Source: Sporomusa sp. KB1 (GTDB lineage: Bacteria > Bacillota > Negativicutes > Sporomusales > Sporomusaceae). Taken from it: DNA of 64,000 bases. The DNA lies in the NCBI RefSeq assembly GCF_007830295.1, contig NZ_VLKC01000002.1, positions 4,041,185-4,105,184 on the forward strand, read 5' to 3'. The position numbers and the translations under genes are program-made. The stretch's first letter is position 1. The number at the start of each line of letters is the position of its first letter. Under the pieces are notes generated by a model. The model ran no database searches, was not told the DNA's origin, and saw only the letters and a list, made by a program, of their open reading frames with translations. This document shows, piece by piece, positions 41,886 to 51,557 of the stretch.

Positions 41886-42325
41886 GTATTATGGGATTAT
41901 TTCAGGCCATTGACGCTTCCGCTTCTGGTATGACTGCTGAACGCCTAAGGATGGATGTTATTTCTAATAATATAGCTAATGCCAACACTACCCGTACTGC
42001 TGAAGGTGGCCCTTATCGCCGGCAAATGGTGGTATTTGAACCACGTTCTGAACAAGCTTCTTTTGGACAGATACTGTCCCAGCAAATGGATACAGGCGAT
42101 GGTGTTCGGGTAACCGGAATTACAAAAGATACGACACCCTTTAAGCTTATGTATGATCCTAACCACCCTGATGCTAATCAGGAAGGATATGTCGAGATGC
42201 CTAACATTAGTATCGTTAGTGAAATGGTGGATATGATTACTGCTTCTAGAGCTTATGAGGCTAATGTTACTGCTGCGAATGCAGCCAAGAGTATGGCCAT
42301 GAAAGCCTTAGATATTGGGAAATAG
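41882..42325 (+). CDS. flgC: flagellar basal-body rod protein FlgC
   Basis: 147 residues with GGAGGG before the ATG. It has the rod signature RMDVISNNIANANTTRTAEG and the C-terminal MVDMITASRAYEANVTAANA helix that polymerises into the proximal rod. It is translated in overlap with flgB, consistent with stoichiometric rod assembly. Confidence 0.97.
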   Translation: MSIMGLFQAIDASASGMTAERLRMDVISNNIANANTTRTAEGGPYRRQMVVFEPRSEQASFGQILSQQMDTGDGVRVTGITKDTTPFKLMYDPNHPDANQEGYVEMPNISIVSEMVDMITASRAYEANVTAANAAKSMAMKALDIGK

Positions 42326-42334
42326 GAGGTATAA

Positions 42335-42631
42335 ATGCAAATTGAAGCTTTAAAATTAGCGCCTATTACTGGCAAGATAATTGAGACCTCTGAAAGCGCT
42401 AAACAGCCTGAAAAAACCTTTGGCGAATTTTTAGATGAAGCATTAAACAATGTTAATCAGCTGCAAAATGAAGCAAGTCAAGCGTCAATAAATTTAGCTA
42501 CAGGCAAAATTCAGGATATAGCTGAAGTTACAATAGCTGCCGAAAAAGCGACTGTGGCCTTACAACTGACGATGCAAGTTCGCAATAAAGTTGTCGATGC
42601 TTATCAGGAAATTATGAGAATGCAAGTGTAA
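42335..42631 (+). CDS. fliE: flagellar hook-basal body protein FliE
   Basis: 98 residues behind AGGAGG. The C-terminal EVTIAAEKATVALQLTMQVR then KVVDAYQEIMRMQV is the conserved FliE core, which forms the junction between the MS ring and the rod. Length and position between flgC and fliF are typical. Confidence 0.95.
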   Translation: MQIEALKLAPITGKIIETSESAKQPEKTFGEFLDEALNNVNQLQNEASQASINLATGKIQDIAEVTIAAEKATVALQLTMQVRNKVVDAYQEIMRMQV

Positions 42632-42720
42632 TGCTTGATTGAAAATGATTCAGCATAAGCAAATAGACAACTATAATGTATGTAATTACGAGTATTTTCC
42701 GTAACTGAAAGGGTGGAGAC

Positions 42721-44289
42721 ATGACTGACTTGAAAGAACAGTCTCTGCGTCTTTGGCAAAAATTAGATAAAAAACATAAGTACATTATTCTTGGTACAGT
42801 GGCATTTGTATTTGTTTCTATTCTAGCATGGAGTTACTGGTGGGGAAGTCGCCCCGACAATGTACCATTGTTTACTACGCTTGAAGCCGAAGACGCAGCT
42901 AAAGTTACTGCAAAACTGAAAGAAATGAAGGTTGGTTATGAAGTTCAAACTGGCAGTAACGGTACTGTCATTTTAGTTCCGGCCCAAGATGTACATAAGC
43001 TAAGGTTGGAATTAGCAGGTCAGGGTCTGCCACGAGGAAATAAAGGATTTGAAATTTTTGAGCAAAATAAGTTTGGCGCAACGGAATTTCAGAATAAAGT
43101 GCAGCTTTTGCAAGCCGTTCAGGGAGAGTTGACACGAACAATTGAACAAATGGGAGAAGTAGAAAAAGCCAGAGTTCATATTGTAATGGCAGAAGATAGT
43201 CTCTATAAAAAAACAGAAAAACCAGCGACGGCTTCCATTATGCTTAAACTTAAACCAGATGCAAAACTGAGCCAGCAACAAGTAAAAGGCATCGTTAATT
43301 TGGTCGCCCATAGTGTTCAGGGATTAAAACCGGAGAATATTACTGTTGTCGATAGTTTGGCACGGGTTTTAAATGACCAATCAGATTCAGAAACGCCACC
43401 TCTGGCCGGCACTGCGGCGATTACTCAGTTTGAAATGACCAAAAAAGTACAGGAAGACCTGCAAAAGAACGTACAATCATTACTTGATCAGACTCTGGGT
43501 ATTGGTAAGGCTGCGGCGAGGGTTAATGTTGAACTCAACTTTGACCAACGAACTATGGATCGCCAAGTTTTTGAGCCTGTTGTCGATGATAAAGGTATTA
43601 TCCGAAGTTCACAGGAGACTAACGAGAGTTATCAAGGGAACTCTGCTGCAGCTCCTGGGGGTGTTCCCGGAACGACAACCAATATTCCCGGCTATGTCGC
43701 TAATAATAATAATAATTCGCAATCCAATTATGAAAAGCGGGAAGCAACCCGTAATTACGAGATTAATGAAACAAAGGAAAAAGTAGTAAGTACTCCTGGT
43801 GCTATCAGGCGGCTAACTGTAGCAGTACTTGTAGATGCAGCGATGCCCAGAGCGCAGCAGGAAAGCTTAAATAAAACTGTCGCATCGGCCATTGGGCTTA
43901 ATCCTACCCGGGGAGATACAATTGCTGTTGAACCAATACAGTTCAATACAGAATTGGCCGACAAACAACGCAAAGAAGACGAAGAATATGCTAACAAACA
44001 GCAACAGGCATTTTTGCTGAAAGTTGGACTTGCAGCTCTTATTATTAGTGCTATTCTATACTATTTATACAGACGGTATGCTCGCCGTCGTGCGCAAGAA
44101 GAAGAAGAATTGCTGGAAGCTATTTCACTTGAAGCGCAACCTATAGTGGATGAAACAGAGGCTGCTCAAGAAGAAATGAATGTCCAGGAAAAAGAACGGG
44201 CTGAACAAAGAAGTACGGTTGAGAAATTTGCCAAATCGCGCCCTGAAGATGTGGCTCAGATTCTGAAGGTTTGGTTAGCAGAAGAATGA
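42721..44289 (+). CDS. fliF: flagellar MS-ring protein FliF
   Basis: 522 residues, ATG behind AAAGGGTGG. A transmembrane segment near residues 22-40 (YIILGTVAFVFVSILAWSYW) and a second near 435-450 (LLKVGLAALIISAILYYL) bracket the periplasmic ring-building domains (LVPAQDVHKLRLELAGQG, RVHIVMAEDSLYK). The cytoplasmic C-terminus ends FAKSRPEDVAQILKVWLAEE, which binds FliG. A Gly/Asn-rich loop lies near 315-340. It forms the base platform in the inner membrane. Confidence 0.97.
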   Translation: MTDLKEQSLRLWQKLDKKHKYIILGTVAFVFVSILAWSYWWGSRPDNVPLFTTLEAEDAAKVTAKLKEMKVGYEVQTGSNGTVILVPAQDVHKLRLELAGQGLPRGNKGFEIFEQNKFGATEFQNKVQLLQAVQGELTRTIEQMGEVEKARVHIVMAEDSLYKKTEKPATASIMLKLKPDAKLSQQQVKGIVNLVAHSVQGLKPENITVVDSLARVLNDQSDSETPPLAGTAAITQFEMTKKVQEDLQKNVQSLLDQTLGIGKAAARVNVELNFDQRTMDRQVFEPVVDDKGIIRSSQETNESYQGNSAAAPGGVPGTTTNIPGYVANNNNNSQSNYEKREATRNYEINETKEKVVSTPGAIRRLTVAVLVDAAMPRAQQESLNKTVASAIGLNPTRGDTIAVEPIQFNTELADKQRKEDEEYANKQQQAFLLKVGLAALIISAILYYLYRRYARRRAQEEEELLEAISLEAQPIVDETEAAQEEMNVQEKERAEQRSTVEKFAKSRPEDVAQILKVWLAEE

Positions 44290-44302
44290 CGGGAGGCCCG
44301 CT

Positions 44303-45313
44303 ATGTATCAGTCAAATGAAGTGACAGGCAAGCAAAAAGCAGCAATCTTATTAATTGCTTTAGGGCCTGACATTTCCGCCCAGGTATTAAAGCATATGAA
44401 GGAAGATGAAATTGAGAAGCTGACGCTGGAAATTGCTAATCAACGTAAATTATCACAAGAACAAAAAGATAAAGTGTTAAATGAGTTTCACCAAATGTGT
44501 TTAGCCAAAGAATATATTTCCAGCGGCGGTTTAGATTATGCGCGTGAGGTTTTGGAAAAAGCGCTAGGGGCTGATAAAGCAGTATCGATAATCAACCGTC
44601 TCACCACTAGCCTGCAAATTCGTCCGTTTGACTTTGCACGAAAAACTGATCCAAGCCAATTGCTTAACTTTATCCAAAATGAACATCCCCAAACAATTGC
44701 GTTGATCATGGCTTATCTCCAACCAGAACAATCTGCTGCTATTGTTTCCGCATTGCCGCCGGAGCGACAGGTAGATGTTGCACGGCGGATTGCTACCATG
44801 GATCGAACATCGCCTGATGTTATTCGGGATGTGGAAAGAATACTTGAACGCAAATTATCATCATTAGTAACGCAAGACTTTACAGCAGCTGGTGGCGTTG
44901 ACTCCATTGTTGAAATACTTAATCGTGTTGACAGGACTACAGAGAGAACCATTATTGAAAATATGGAAGTACAAAACCCTGAATTAGCAGAAGAAATCAA
45001 AAAACGTATGTTTGTCTTCGAGGATATTGTATTGTTGGACGACAGATCACTCCAGCTTGTGCTTAGAGAAATTGATAATAAAGACTTGGCATTGGCCCTA
45101 AAAGCAACAGCCAGTGAAGTGGCTAATAAGGTTTATAAGAATATTTCCAAACGGGCTGCTGAAATGCTTAAGGAAGAAATCGAATATATGGGTCCTGTAC
45201 GCATAAGAGATGTGGAAGAATCTCAACAGAAAATTGTAAATAATATCCGTCGTCTCGAAGAATCAGGCGAAATCGTTGTTTCGCGTGGTAAAGGAGACGA
45301 AATAATTGTCTAA
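44303..45313 (+). CDS. fliG: flagellar motor switch protein FliG
   Basis: 336 residues. The N-terminal domain binds FliF (KQKAAILLIALGPDISAQVL), the middle domain has the EHPQTIALIMAYL motif, and the C-terminal domain carries the torque helix with charged residues (FEDIVLLDDRSLQLVLREID). It sits at the stator-rotor interface and with FliM and FliY forms the C-ring. It overlaps fliH by eight bases. Confidence 0.97.
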   Translation: MYQSNEVTGKQKAAILLIALGPDISAQVLKHMKEDEIEKLTLEIANQRKLSQEQKDKVLNEFHQMCLAKEYISSGGLDYAREVLEKALGADKAVSIINRLTTSLQIRPFDFARKTDPSQLLNFIQNEHPQTIALIMAYLQPEQSAAIVSALPPERQVDVARRIATMDRTSPDVIRDVERILERKLSSLVTQDFTAAGGVDSIVEILNRVDRTTERTIIENMEVQNPELAEEIKKRMFVFEDIVLLDDRSLQLVLREIDNKDLALALKATASEVANKVYKNISKRAAEMLKEEIEYMGPVRIRDVEESQQKIVNNIRRLEESGEIVVSRGKGDEIIV

Positions 45314-46091
45314 AATTATAAAAAGTGTGCTTTGTCAAAGAAAGTCGCCGGTTATCATCAAGCATAGGCCATTATCTGTTCCTGAGCCAGTGATAGTGCA
45401 AGAGAAACAGCCACTGCCTGCTCCACCACCGGAAATTGATTTGGCAGCAATTCGTATTGAAGCCGAAGCTATCATGGCTAAGGCTCAGACAACCGCTGCA
45501 CAGTGTTTGAATGAGGCCGAAAGCAAGGCAAAACAGACAGCTCAGCAAGCGCAGCAGGCTTACAACGAAGCTCAAACCCAAGGCCATCAGGAAGGCCGTG
45601 AACAAGGCTATCAAGAAGGATATAATCAAGGTAATCAAACAGCACTTGCTGATATGCAACAAACGATGCAGTCATCTCTTGAAAAAGCCCAACACCTTAT
45701 TCAAACAGCTGAACAAGAAGCTGCCAGAATGTTTCTTGATGCCGAACGGCAAATCGTTGAAATTGCACTTGCTGTAGCCAGTAAAATATTAGCGAAAGAG
45801 ATTGCCGATAATCCGACAACAATTTTGCCAATACTTAAGGAAGCCTTAGACAAGGTTAGCGATCAGGATCAGATAACAATCAGAGTTAATCCTGAAGATT
45901 ATGAAATGGTGCTAATGGCCAAACGTGATTTGCAGTTAATGCTCAAGCGGGATAATACCATTACGATAACCGCTGATCATACTGTAGCCTTAGGTGGATG
46001 TATTATTGAAACAGCGTTAGGTACTGTTGATGCAAGATTAGATACTAAGCTGGAACTAGTTCACAAGGCCCTTGAGGAAGTATTACCATGA
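45306..46091 (+). CDS. fliH: flagellar export regulator FliH
   Basis: 261 residues from TTG 45306, with GGAGACG upstream, overlapping fliG. The N-terminal part is Pro-rich, followed by a long Ala/Gln/Glu coiled coil with the GREQGYQEGYNQGNQ glycine repeat seen in FliH. The C-terminal domain (IVEIALAVASKILAKEIADN to end) is V-ATPase E-subunit-like. It binds FliI and tunes its ATPase activity in protein export. Confidence 0.93.
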   Translation: MSKIIKSVLCQRKSPVIIKHRPLSVPEPVIVQEKQPLPAPPPEIDLAAIRIEAEAIMAKAQTTAAQCLNEAESKAKQTAQQAQQAYNEAQTQGHQEGREQGYQEGYNQGNQTALADMQQTMQSSLEKAQHLIQTAEQEAARMFLDAERQIVEIALAVASKILAKEIADNPTTILPILKEALDKVSDQDQITIRVNPEDYEMVLMAKRDLQLMLKRDNTITITADHTVALGGCIIETALGTVDARLDTKLELVHKALEEVLP

Positions 46092-47401
46092 GTAAAACAT
46101 TTGATTCCTCTCGCTATTTGTCTGCAATAGCTAATGCGGATAACATGAAACTAAACGGTAAGATTACGCAAATAATTGGCTTAGTGATGGAATCACAAGG
46201 ACCTAGTGTGAATTTGGGAGAGTTATGCTATGTTTATCCTCGCAAAGGAGAACCAATTCCTGCTGAGGTTGTGGGATTTAGAGAGAACCGCATTTTACTG
46301 ATGCCTGTTGGTGATCTGCAAGGTATTGGACCAGGCTGCGAAGTGGTATCAGCTCATAGAATGCTCAGGGTAAGTGTAGGACGTCAATTATTAGGACGCA
46401 TTTTAGACGGGCTTGGTAATCCGATAGATGATAAAGGTCCGATACTTAGCAGTACCGACTATCCGCTTAGTACTATGCCGCCACCGCCTTTAACCCGCCG
46501 TCGCATTGAAGAAAAGCTTGGAGTAGGTGTACGTGCTATCGATAGTTTGTTAACACTCGGACGGGGTCAGCGGGTAGGAATTATGGCTGGAAGTGGCGTT
46601 GGTAAAAGTACGCTATTAGGCATGATTGCGCGCAATACAGAGGCTGATATTAGTGTAATTGCCCTTATTGGTGAACGTGGCCGGGAAGTGAGAGAATTTA
46701 TCGAACGCGATTTAGGTGAAGAAGGCCTTAAACGCTCTGTAGTTGTTGTGGCAACGTCTGATCAACCGGCCCTTGTTAGAATTAAGGGAGCAATGACAGC
46801 TACTGCCATTGCTGAGTATTTTCGTGATCAGGGCATGGATGTCATGCTGATGATGGATTCAGTAACACGTTTTGCCATGGCTCAGCGTGAAGTGGGGCTG
46901 ACAGTCGGTGAGCCACCTGCTACCCGGGGGTATACCCCTTCCGTATTTTCCATGCTGCCAAAACTATTAGAACGTTCAGGTACTGGTGATCAAGGTTCAA
47001 TTACTGGCATTTACACCGTATTAGTTGACGGGGATGATATGAATGAACCGATTGCTGATGCTGTGCGCAGTATTTTGGATGGACATATTGTGTTGTCTCG
47101 AGGTTTGGCGGCACTAAATCATTATCCCGCCATTGATATATTAAATAGTGTTAGCCGGGTAATGACGGAAATTGTTGACAAAGAACATATACAGTGTGCT
47201 CAAAGACTACGGGCTTTACTTGCTACCTATCGCGAAGCCGAAGATTTAATTAATATTGGTGCCTATGCCCAAGGCAGTAATCCTAACATTGATCATGCTA
47301 TTGCGGTCATTGACCAAATTAAAGCTTTTCTGCAACAGGATGTAGATGAGAATATGCCTATGTCCGAGACTATTAAACGATTAAAAATGATTGTTGCCTA
47401 A
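46088..47401 (+). CDS. fliI: flagellum-specific ATPase FliI
   Basis: 437 residues, overlapping fliH by ATGA. Walker A is GIMAGSGVGKSTLLG (from about residue 165), followed by ALIGERGREVREFIE and the VMLMMDSVTRFAMAQREVG catalytic stretch. It forms a hexamer at the export gate and helps unfold and deliver subunits. It is an F1-beta homologue of normal size. Confidence 0.98.
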   Translation: MSKTFDSSRYLSAIANADNMKLNGKITQIIGLVMESQGPSVNLGELCYVYPRKGEPIPAEVVGFRENRILLMPVGDLQGIGPGCEVVSAHRMLRVSVGRQLLGRILDGLGNPIDDKGPILSSTDYPLSTMPPPPLTRRRIEEKLGVGVRAIDSLLTLGRGQRVGIMAGSGVGKSTLLGMIARNTEADISVIALIGERGREVREFIERDLGEEGLKRSVVVVATSDQPALVRIKGAMTATAIAEYFRDQGMDVMLMMDSVTRFAMAQREVGLTVGEPPATRGYTPSVFSMLPKLLERSGTGDQGSITGIYTVLVDGDDMNEPIADAVRSILDGHIVLSRGLAALNHYPAIDILNSVSRVMTEIVDKEHIQCAQRLRALLATYREAEDLINIGAYAQGSNPNIDHAIAVIDQIKAFLQQDVDENMPMSETIKRLKMIVA

Positions 47402-47423
47402 TAGTTACTGAGGATGGTAGGCT

Positions 47424-47876
47424 ATGAAGAAATTCCGGTTTCGCCTGGAGACGCTACTTAAATTTCGAAAAATGGAGGAAGAACAGGCTCAGCTCAAGAT
47501 GACTGAGGCCAGTATCCGCTTATACAAAGAACAAGAATTACTGAATCAATTGCAAAATAATTTAGTAGTCAGTCTTGATTTACTCAGCCAAGAACAGTCT
47601 GGTTCTCCAACCATTGAAACTCTTAAGACTTTCGGCTATTATATCGATAAAATTAAGAGAGAAATTATTCATCAGCAAGAACAAGTTGCTAAGGCAGAAA
47701 CTTACCGTCAAGAGTGCCTTGCTGGCCTGGAAGTTGCCATGAAACAAAGAAAACTTGTTGATAACTTACGGGAAAAACGTTTAGAACAGTATCATACCGA
47801 ACTACTGCAAGAAGAACAAAAAGTTCTTGATGAGCTTGGAACGCAGGCTTTTATGCGTAACAAGGAGAGTGAATAA
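47424..47876 (+). CDS. fliJ: flagellar export protein FliJ
   Basis: 150 residues, nearly all alpha-helical coiled coil. It starts FRFRLETLLKFRKMEEEQAQ, the typical FliJ N-terminus. It links FliI to FlhA in the export gate and resembles the gamma subunit of F1. It lies 22 bases after fliI. Family assignment rests on the N-terminal motif and order. Confidence 0.92.
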   Translation: MKKFRFRLETLLKFRKMEEEQAQLKMTEASIRLYKEQELLNQLQNNLVVSLDLLSQEQSGSPTIETLKTFGYYIDKIKREIIHQQEQVAKAETYRQECLAGLEVAMKQRKLVDNLREKRLEQYHTELLQEEQKVLDELGTQAFMRNKESE

Positions 47877-47878
47877 CC

Positions 47879-48424
47879 ATGATGTCAAGTGTCAACCAAG
47901 TAACTCAGCGGATTGCCGCCATAGAACGGCGCTTTACCCCAGCAGTTCCAGCAACTCAATCGGGCAGTGATTTTGCTACAACACTTTCAGTTGCTAATGC
48001 CCAGCTATCAACAAATAGTCCAAACCCCACAGCCGGCAGCAGCACTCAAGGCGGCGACATTGCCAAGATGATACAGGTAGCTGCTGCGAAATATGGTGTT
48101 GATCCGAAACTGGCAATGGCTGTTGCCGAAGCTGAATCAGGACTATCTCAAGAGGCTGTTTCTCCTGTTGGCGCAGTCGGTGTAATGCAGCTTATGCCCG
48201 AAACCGCCAGCTCACTCGGAGTGCGTAATATTAATGATCCGCGTGAGAATATTGATGGTGGTGTTCAATATCTGAAGCAGATGCTGAATACTTTTGATGG
48301 CGATGTTACTAAAGCGGTAGCTGCCTATAATGCCGGACCACAAGCAGTAAAAAATTACAATGGTGTTCCGCCGTACAGTGAAACCCGTAACTATGTAGCC
48401 AAAGTTCTATCACTGGCTAAGTAG
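47879..48424 (+). CDS. lytic transglycosylase in the flagellar operon
   Basis: 181 residues. After an export-signal-free N-terminal linker of about 60 residues comes a compact SLT/lysozyme-like domain with AVAEAESGLSQEAVSPVGAV (catalytic Glu) and VMQLMPETASSLGV, ending VKNYNGVPPYSETRNYVAKV. It cleaves glycan strands. With no signal peptide it is probably sent through the flagellar export gate, locally opening the wall for the rod, like FlgJ in Proteobacteria. The start is 2 bases past fliJ. Confidence 0.85.
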   Translation: MMSSVNQVTQRIAAIERRFTPAVPATQSGSDFATTLSVANAQLSTNSPNPTAGSSTQGGDIAKMIQVAAAKYGVDPKLAMAVAEAESGLSQEAVSPVGAVGVMQLMPETASSLGVRNINDPRENIDGGVQYLKQMLNTFDGDVTKAVAAYNAGPQAVKNYNGVPPYSETRNYVAKVLSLAK

Positions 48425-48442
48425 AGGAGTCTATAATTAATT

Positions 48443-49102
48443 ATGGCTGAAAAACCTAAAACTCCTGCCACCAAGACTAAACAAGTACCAATAGTGGCTC
48501 CTAAGATAGCTCCGGAGGCCGAGGCTTCCAAACCAAAATCTAGTGGTATTTTTAAAGTGTTGTCCATCCTTATCGTACTGTGTATTTTGGTAGCCATAGG
48601 TTTTGCTGCCGGAATATATTTAAAAGTGATTGATCTAGAGAAACTTACCCGAGATGCGAATTTATCGCAATACCCGGTAGTTGCTCAGTTTTTTCCCAAA
48701 ACGAACTTTGAGCCGGTAGAGCTGGAAGAAGATGTGGCTACCAATCAACCAATAGTACCGGGTGATCCCAAACAGGCTCAGCTGCCAGCAACTTCGCTGT
48801 TACCGACGCCTCAACTTCCAGGATCTACTATCATTACCAAAGAAGAGTTAGAAAAGCAGGATAAAATTAAGCGTCAAGAAGAAGCTAAGCGCACCTCAAA
48901 GTTAGCCCGACTCTATGGAGGAATGAAACCAGAGGCAGCGGTAGCTATTATGAAAGAACTAGATGATCCAACTGTTATCTCTATTTTGGGAAAAATGGAA
49001 GAAGAGCAAGTTTCCAAAATTTTAGCCTTATTTGACTCCACGCGTGCTGCTCGCATAACCCAGGATATGCTTAGAGGTCAGCCTCAAGTACCTAGGTTAT
49101 AG
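48443..49102 (+). CDS. MotE-like/MgtE-N domain membrane protein
   Basis: 219 residues. A cytoplasmic Pro/Lys-rich N-terminus, a membrane helix at about 36-58 (KVLSILIVLCILVAIGFAAG), and a periplasmic part that ends with a repeated-helix MgtE_N type domain (YGGMKPEAAVAIMKELDDP, VISILGKMEEEQVSKILALF). This matches the MotE family found between fliJ and fliK in Firmicutes, proposed chaperone or stator-related proteins. The function is not settled. Confidence 0.75.
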   Translation: MAEKPKTPATKTKQVPIVAPKIAPEAEASKPKSSGIFKVLSILIVLCILVAIGFAAGIYLKVIDLEKLTRDANLSQYPVVAQFFPKTNFEPVELEEDVATNQPIVPGDPKQAQLPATSLLPTPQLPGSTIITKEELEKQDKIKRQEEAKRTSKLARLYGGMKPEAAVAIMKELDDPTVISILGKMEEEQVSKILALFDSTRAARITQDMLRGQPQVPRL

Positions 49103-49143
49103 CGTGATAGTGCAAAGCAAACCAGTGAAGGGAGGTGAGAAAA

Positions 49144-51114
49144 ATGAATCTAGCGCTTAATTTGTTCCTAACCAAGGCTGGTTTATTCCAAACGGCGACT
49201 AATACTAGCTCAAGCAGCAATTCTAAAAGCGAATCCAAGACTAGCTTTAGCAATGTGCTTAGCAATGCTGTTTCCCAGACGAATGAAATAACTGTCAAAG
49301 TGGAGGAACAGGTTACTGCTGGCAATCTTATGAATGCTGTGCTAAACAATGCGTTTAAGGAAAAGGATACTGTTGCCGATGATCAAATGGCAGTTGATTC
49401 TAACGAGAATTCTGAGGATGAAACAAACCAGTCTGAAGAAAACGCACTGTTTGCTGAAGACGCATCAATGAACCTGATTAATCCTGTTTTAACCACACAG
49501 ATATTGTTTGCTATGGCAGAGGCAAATCCACCAGTTGTGAATACCCAGTCTTTGGTGTCTTTAGAACAAGTGCCTACCGCAATAGCGGCACAAGGCATAC
49601 AAACCCCAGTGTTGCAGCTAGAAACAACGCCAACTGTAAATAGCACAGCCTTAGTACAAGCGGCAACGGGCCTACCAGCCCAGGCGTTGCAGCTAGAAAC
49701 GACGCCAACTGTAAATAGCACAGCCGTAGCGCAAGCGGCAACAGGCCTGCCAGCTCAGGCGTTGCAGCTAGAAACAACGCTAACTGTAAATAGCACAGCC
49801 GTAGCGCAAACGGTAGCAGACCTACCAACCCAGGCGTTGCAGTTAGAAACAACGCCAACTGTAAATGGCACAGCCGTAGCACAAGCGGCAACAGGCCTGC
49901 CAACTCAGGCGTTGCAGCTAGAAACAACGCCAATTGTAAATGGCACAGCCGTAGCACAAGCGGCAACAGGCCTATCAACTCAGGCGTTGCAGCTAGAAAC
50001 AACGCCAACTGTAAATAGCACAGTCGTAGCGCAAGCGGCAACAGGCCTATCAACTCAGGCGTTGCAGCTAGAAACAACGCCAACTGTAAATAGCACAGCC
50101 GTAGCGCAAACGGCAGCTGATCTACCAACTCAGGCGTTGCAGCTAGAAACAACGCCAACTGTAAATAGCACAGCCGTAGCGCAAGCGGCAGCAGACCTAC
50201 CAACCCAGGCATTGCAGATAGACGCTACAGCAGCTGGGATTGGCACAATTCTACCGCAAACAGCAACAAATATACAACAAACCCAAGCCGTGCAGGTAGA
50301 AGCAATGCCAACTGCAAATAGCACAATTTTACCGCAAGCGGTAGCAGGACTGCAAGCACAAGCCATAAAAGCAGAAACAACCCAAGATGCTAACGGCAAA
50401 GCTAGCAAGCAAGTGCAGCAAACTGGTGAACAAATAGCTATACCGACTGTTGGAACAAACCAGCAGGACAAAGCTTTACAATCAGACCTTAGCGGTCAAA
50501 AAGATAATCTAACAGATACCAGTACCTTCAAGGGTACACAAGTTCTATCCCCTGGAAGTAATGAAGTAATGAATTTCTCGGCGTTTACTCAGAATTTAGA
50601 TGCTGCACTAGTATCTGCAAATGGGTTAACGATGTCAGCTAAAACTACCGAAACTCAATCGCCAACAACTCCTGTTGCTGATGTATATCAAGTCCTTGAT
50701 CAAATTGTGGAGCAAACAAAAATTATTACCAAACCGCAAAATACTGAAATGATTATGAAACTCAAACCAGAGCATCTTGGAGAACTTACCCTGAAAGTAG
50801 CAATTGAAAATGGTGTGGTAAATGCCAGCTTCCATTCTAATAATCCTGAAGTGCGCAGTTTGCTTGAGGCGTCTTTGTCTCAGCTCAAACAAGAATTAGC
50901 TAGTACGGGGATTAAAGTGGATAATGTTAGTGTTTATGCTGGCCTTAGCCAATTTCAGCACAATCAGGATCAAAATCAAAACTCGCGCCAGCAGTTAATG
51001 AAATTTACTAATAAAAATTCTGCAGATGATTTTGTCGAAGCTATTGATGGTGAATTAACAGGTGGGAATAGTTCTGGAATGGGCTTGCAATCCGGTGTAG
51101 ATTACCGTATTTAG
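49144..51114 (+). CDS. fliK: flagellar hook-length control protein FliK with tandem repeats
   Basis: ATG 49144 lies after GGGAGGTGA, and the in-frame GTG 49135 overlaps that site; 656 residues. The C-terminal domain (MIMKLKPEHLGELTLKVAIE, EASLSQLKQELASTGIKV) is the Flg_hook switch domain that contacts FlhB. The N-terminal ruler part holds eight near-identical 25-residue repeats (about residues 157-356) plus two degenerate ones. FliK measures hook length, then switches export from hook to filament subunits. Repeat number would change the ruler length directly. Confidence 0.92.
   Translation: MNLALNLFLTKAGLFQTATNTSSSSNSKSESKTSFSNVLSNAVSQTNEITVKVEEQVTAGNLMNAVLNNAFKEKDTVADDQMAVDSNENSEDETNQSEENALFAEDASMNLINPVLTTQILFAMAEANPPVVNTQSLVSLEQVPTAIAAQGIQTPVLQLETTPTVNSTALVQAATGLPAQALQLETTPTVNSTAVAQAATGLPAQALQLETTLTVNSTAVAQTVADLPTQALQLETTPTVNGTAVAQAATGLPTQALQLETTPIVNGTAVAQAATGLSTQALQLETTPTVNSTVVAQAATGLSTQALQLETTPTVNSTAVAQTAADLPTQALQLETTPTVNSTAVAQAAADLPTQALQIDATAAGIGTILPQTATNIQQTQAVQVEAMPTANSTILPQAVAGLQAQAIKAETTQDANGKASKQVQQTGEQIAIPTVGTNQQDKALQSDLSGQKDNLTDTSTFKGTQVLSPGSNEVMNFSAFTQNLDAALVSANGLTMSAKTTETQSPTTPVADVYQVLDQIVEQTKIITKPQNTEMIMKLKPEHLGELTLKVAIENGVVNASFHSNNPEVRSLLEASLSQLKQELASTGIKVDNVSVYAGLSQFQHNQDQNQNSRQQLMKFTNKNSADDFVEAIDGELTGGNSSGMGLQSGVDYRI
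49612..50211 (+). repeat. eight tandem 75-bp in-frame repeats in fliK
   Basis: Units start at 49612, 49687 and every 75 bases to 50211, each coding a variant of LQLETTPTVNSTAVAQAATG then LPTQA. Differences are few (S/G, A/V, P/S, ATG/VAD), and two more diverged units follow to about 50360. The high identity and exact period fit recent slipped-strand expansion. Confidence 0.95.
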
Positions 51115-51131
51115 AAAAAGGAGGTGTTAAC

Positions 51132-51557
51132 ATGGCTACTACATATTCAGTTGCTGGCAATAGTCAATCTTCGGCCACTACTAACACAACAACTACCCAA
51201 AAAACGAGTGATACTCTTGGTAAAGATGATTTTTTAAAACTACTAATTACCCAATTACAGTACCAGGATCCGATGAATCCAATGGAAGATAAGGAGTTTA
51301 TTTCGCAAATGGCGCAGTTCACGAGTTTGGAACAAATGAAGAACTTGAACTCGTCGATGCAGATGACGCAGGCCAGCAGCCTGATTGGGATGAAAGTAAC
51401 TTGGACAAATAGCAGCAATGCTGAAGTAAAGACAGGTGTAGTTAATTCCGTACGGTTAGTAAACGGTGAGCCTAAGTTGGTAATTGGTTCTGATTCCATT
51501 GAATTAAGCAAAATAACCGGGGTCGAATTCCCTACGACGGTAAGTACGAATGCCTGA
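51132..51557 (+). CDS. flgD: flagellar hook capping protein FlgD
   Basis: 141 residues, shorter than proteobacterial FlgD and typical of Firmicutes. The conserved N-terminus LGKDDFLKLLITQLQYQDPM then NPMEDKEFISQMAQFTSLEQ caps the growing hook. A small Tudor-like C-terminus follows (VTWTNSSNAEVKTGVVNSVR). AAGGAGG precedes the ATG, and its end overlaps the next ATG by eight bases. Confidence 0.95.
   Translation: MATTYSVAGNSQSSATTNTTTTQKTSDTLGKDDFLKLLITQLQYQDPMNPMEDKEFISQMAQFTSLEQMKNLNSSMQMTQASSLIGMKVTWTNSSNAEVKTGVVNSVRLVNGEPKLVIGSDSIELSKITGVEFPTTVSTNA

Noticed and set aside
49574..50212. Long minus-strand open frame opposite the fliK repeats
   Set aside because: It is a shadow created by the 75-bp repeat in fliK; no start signals and no independent codon bias.
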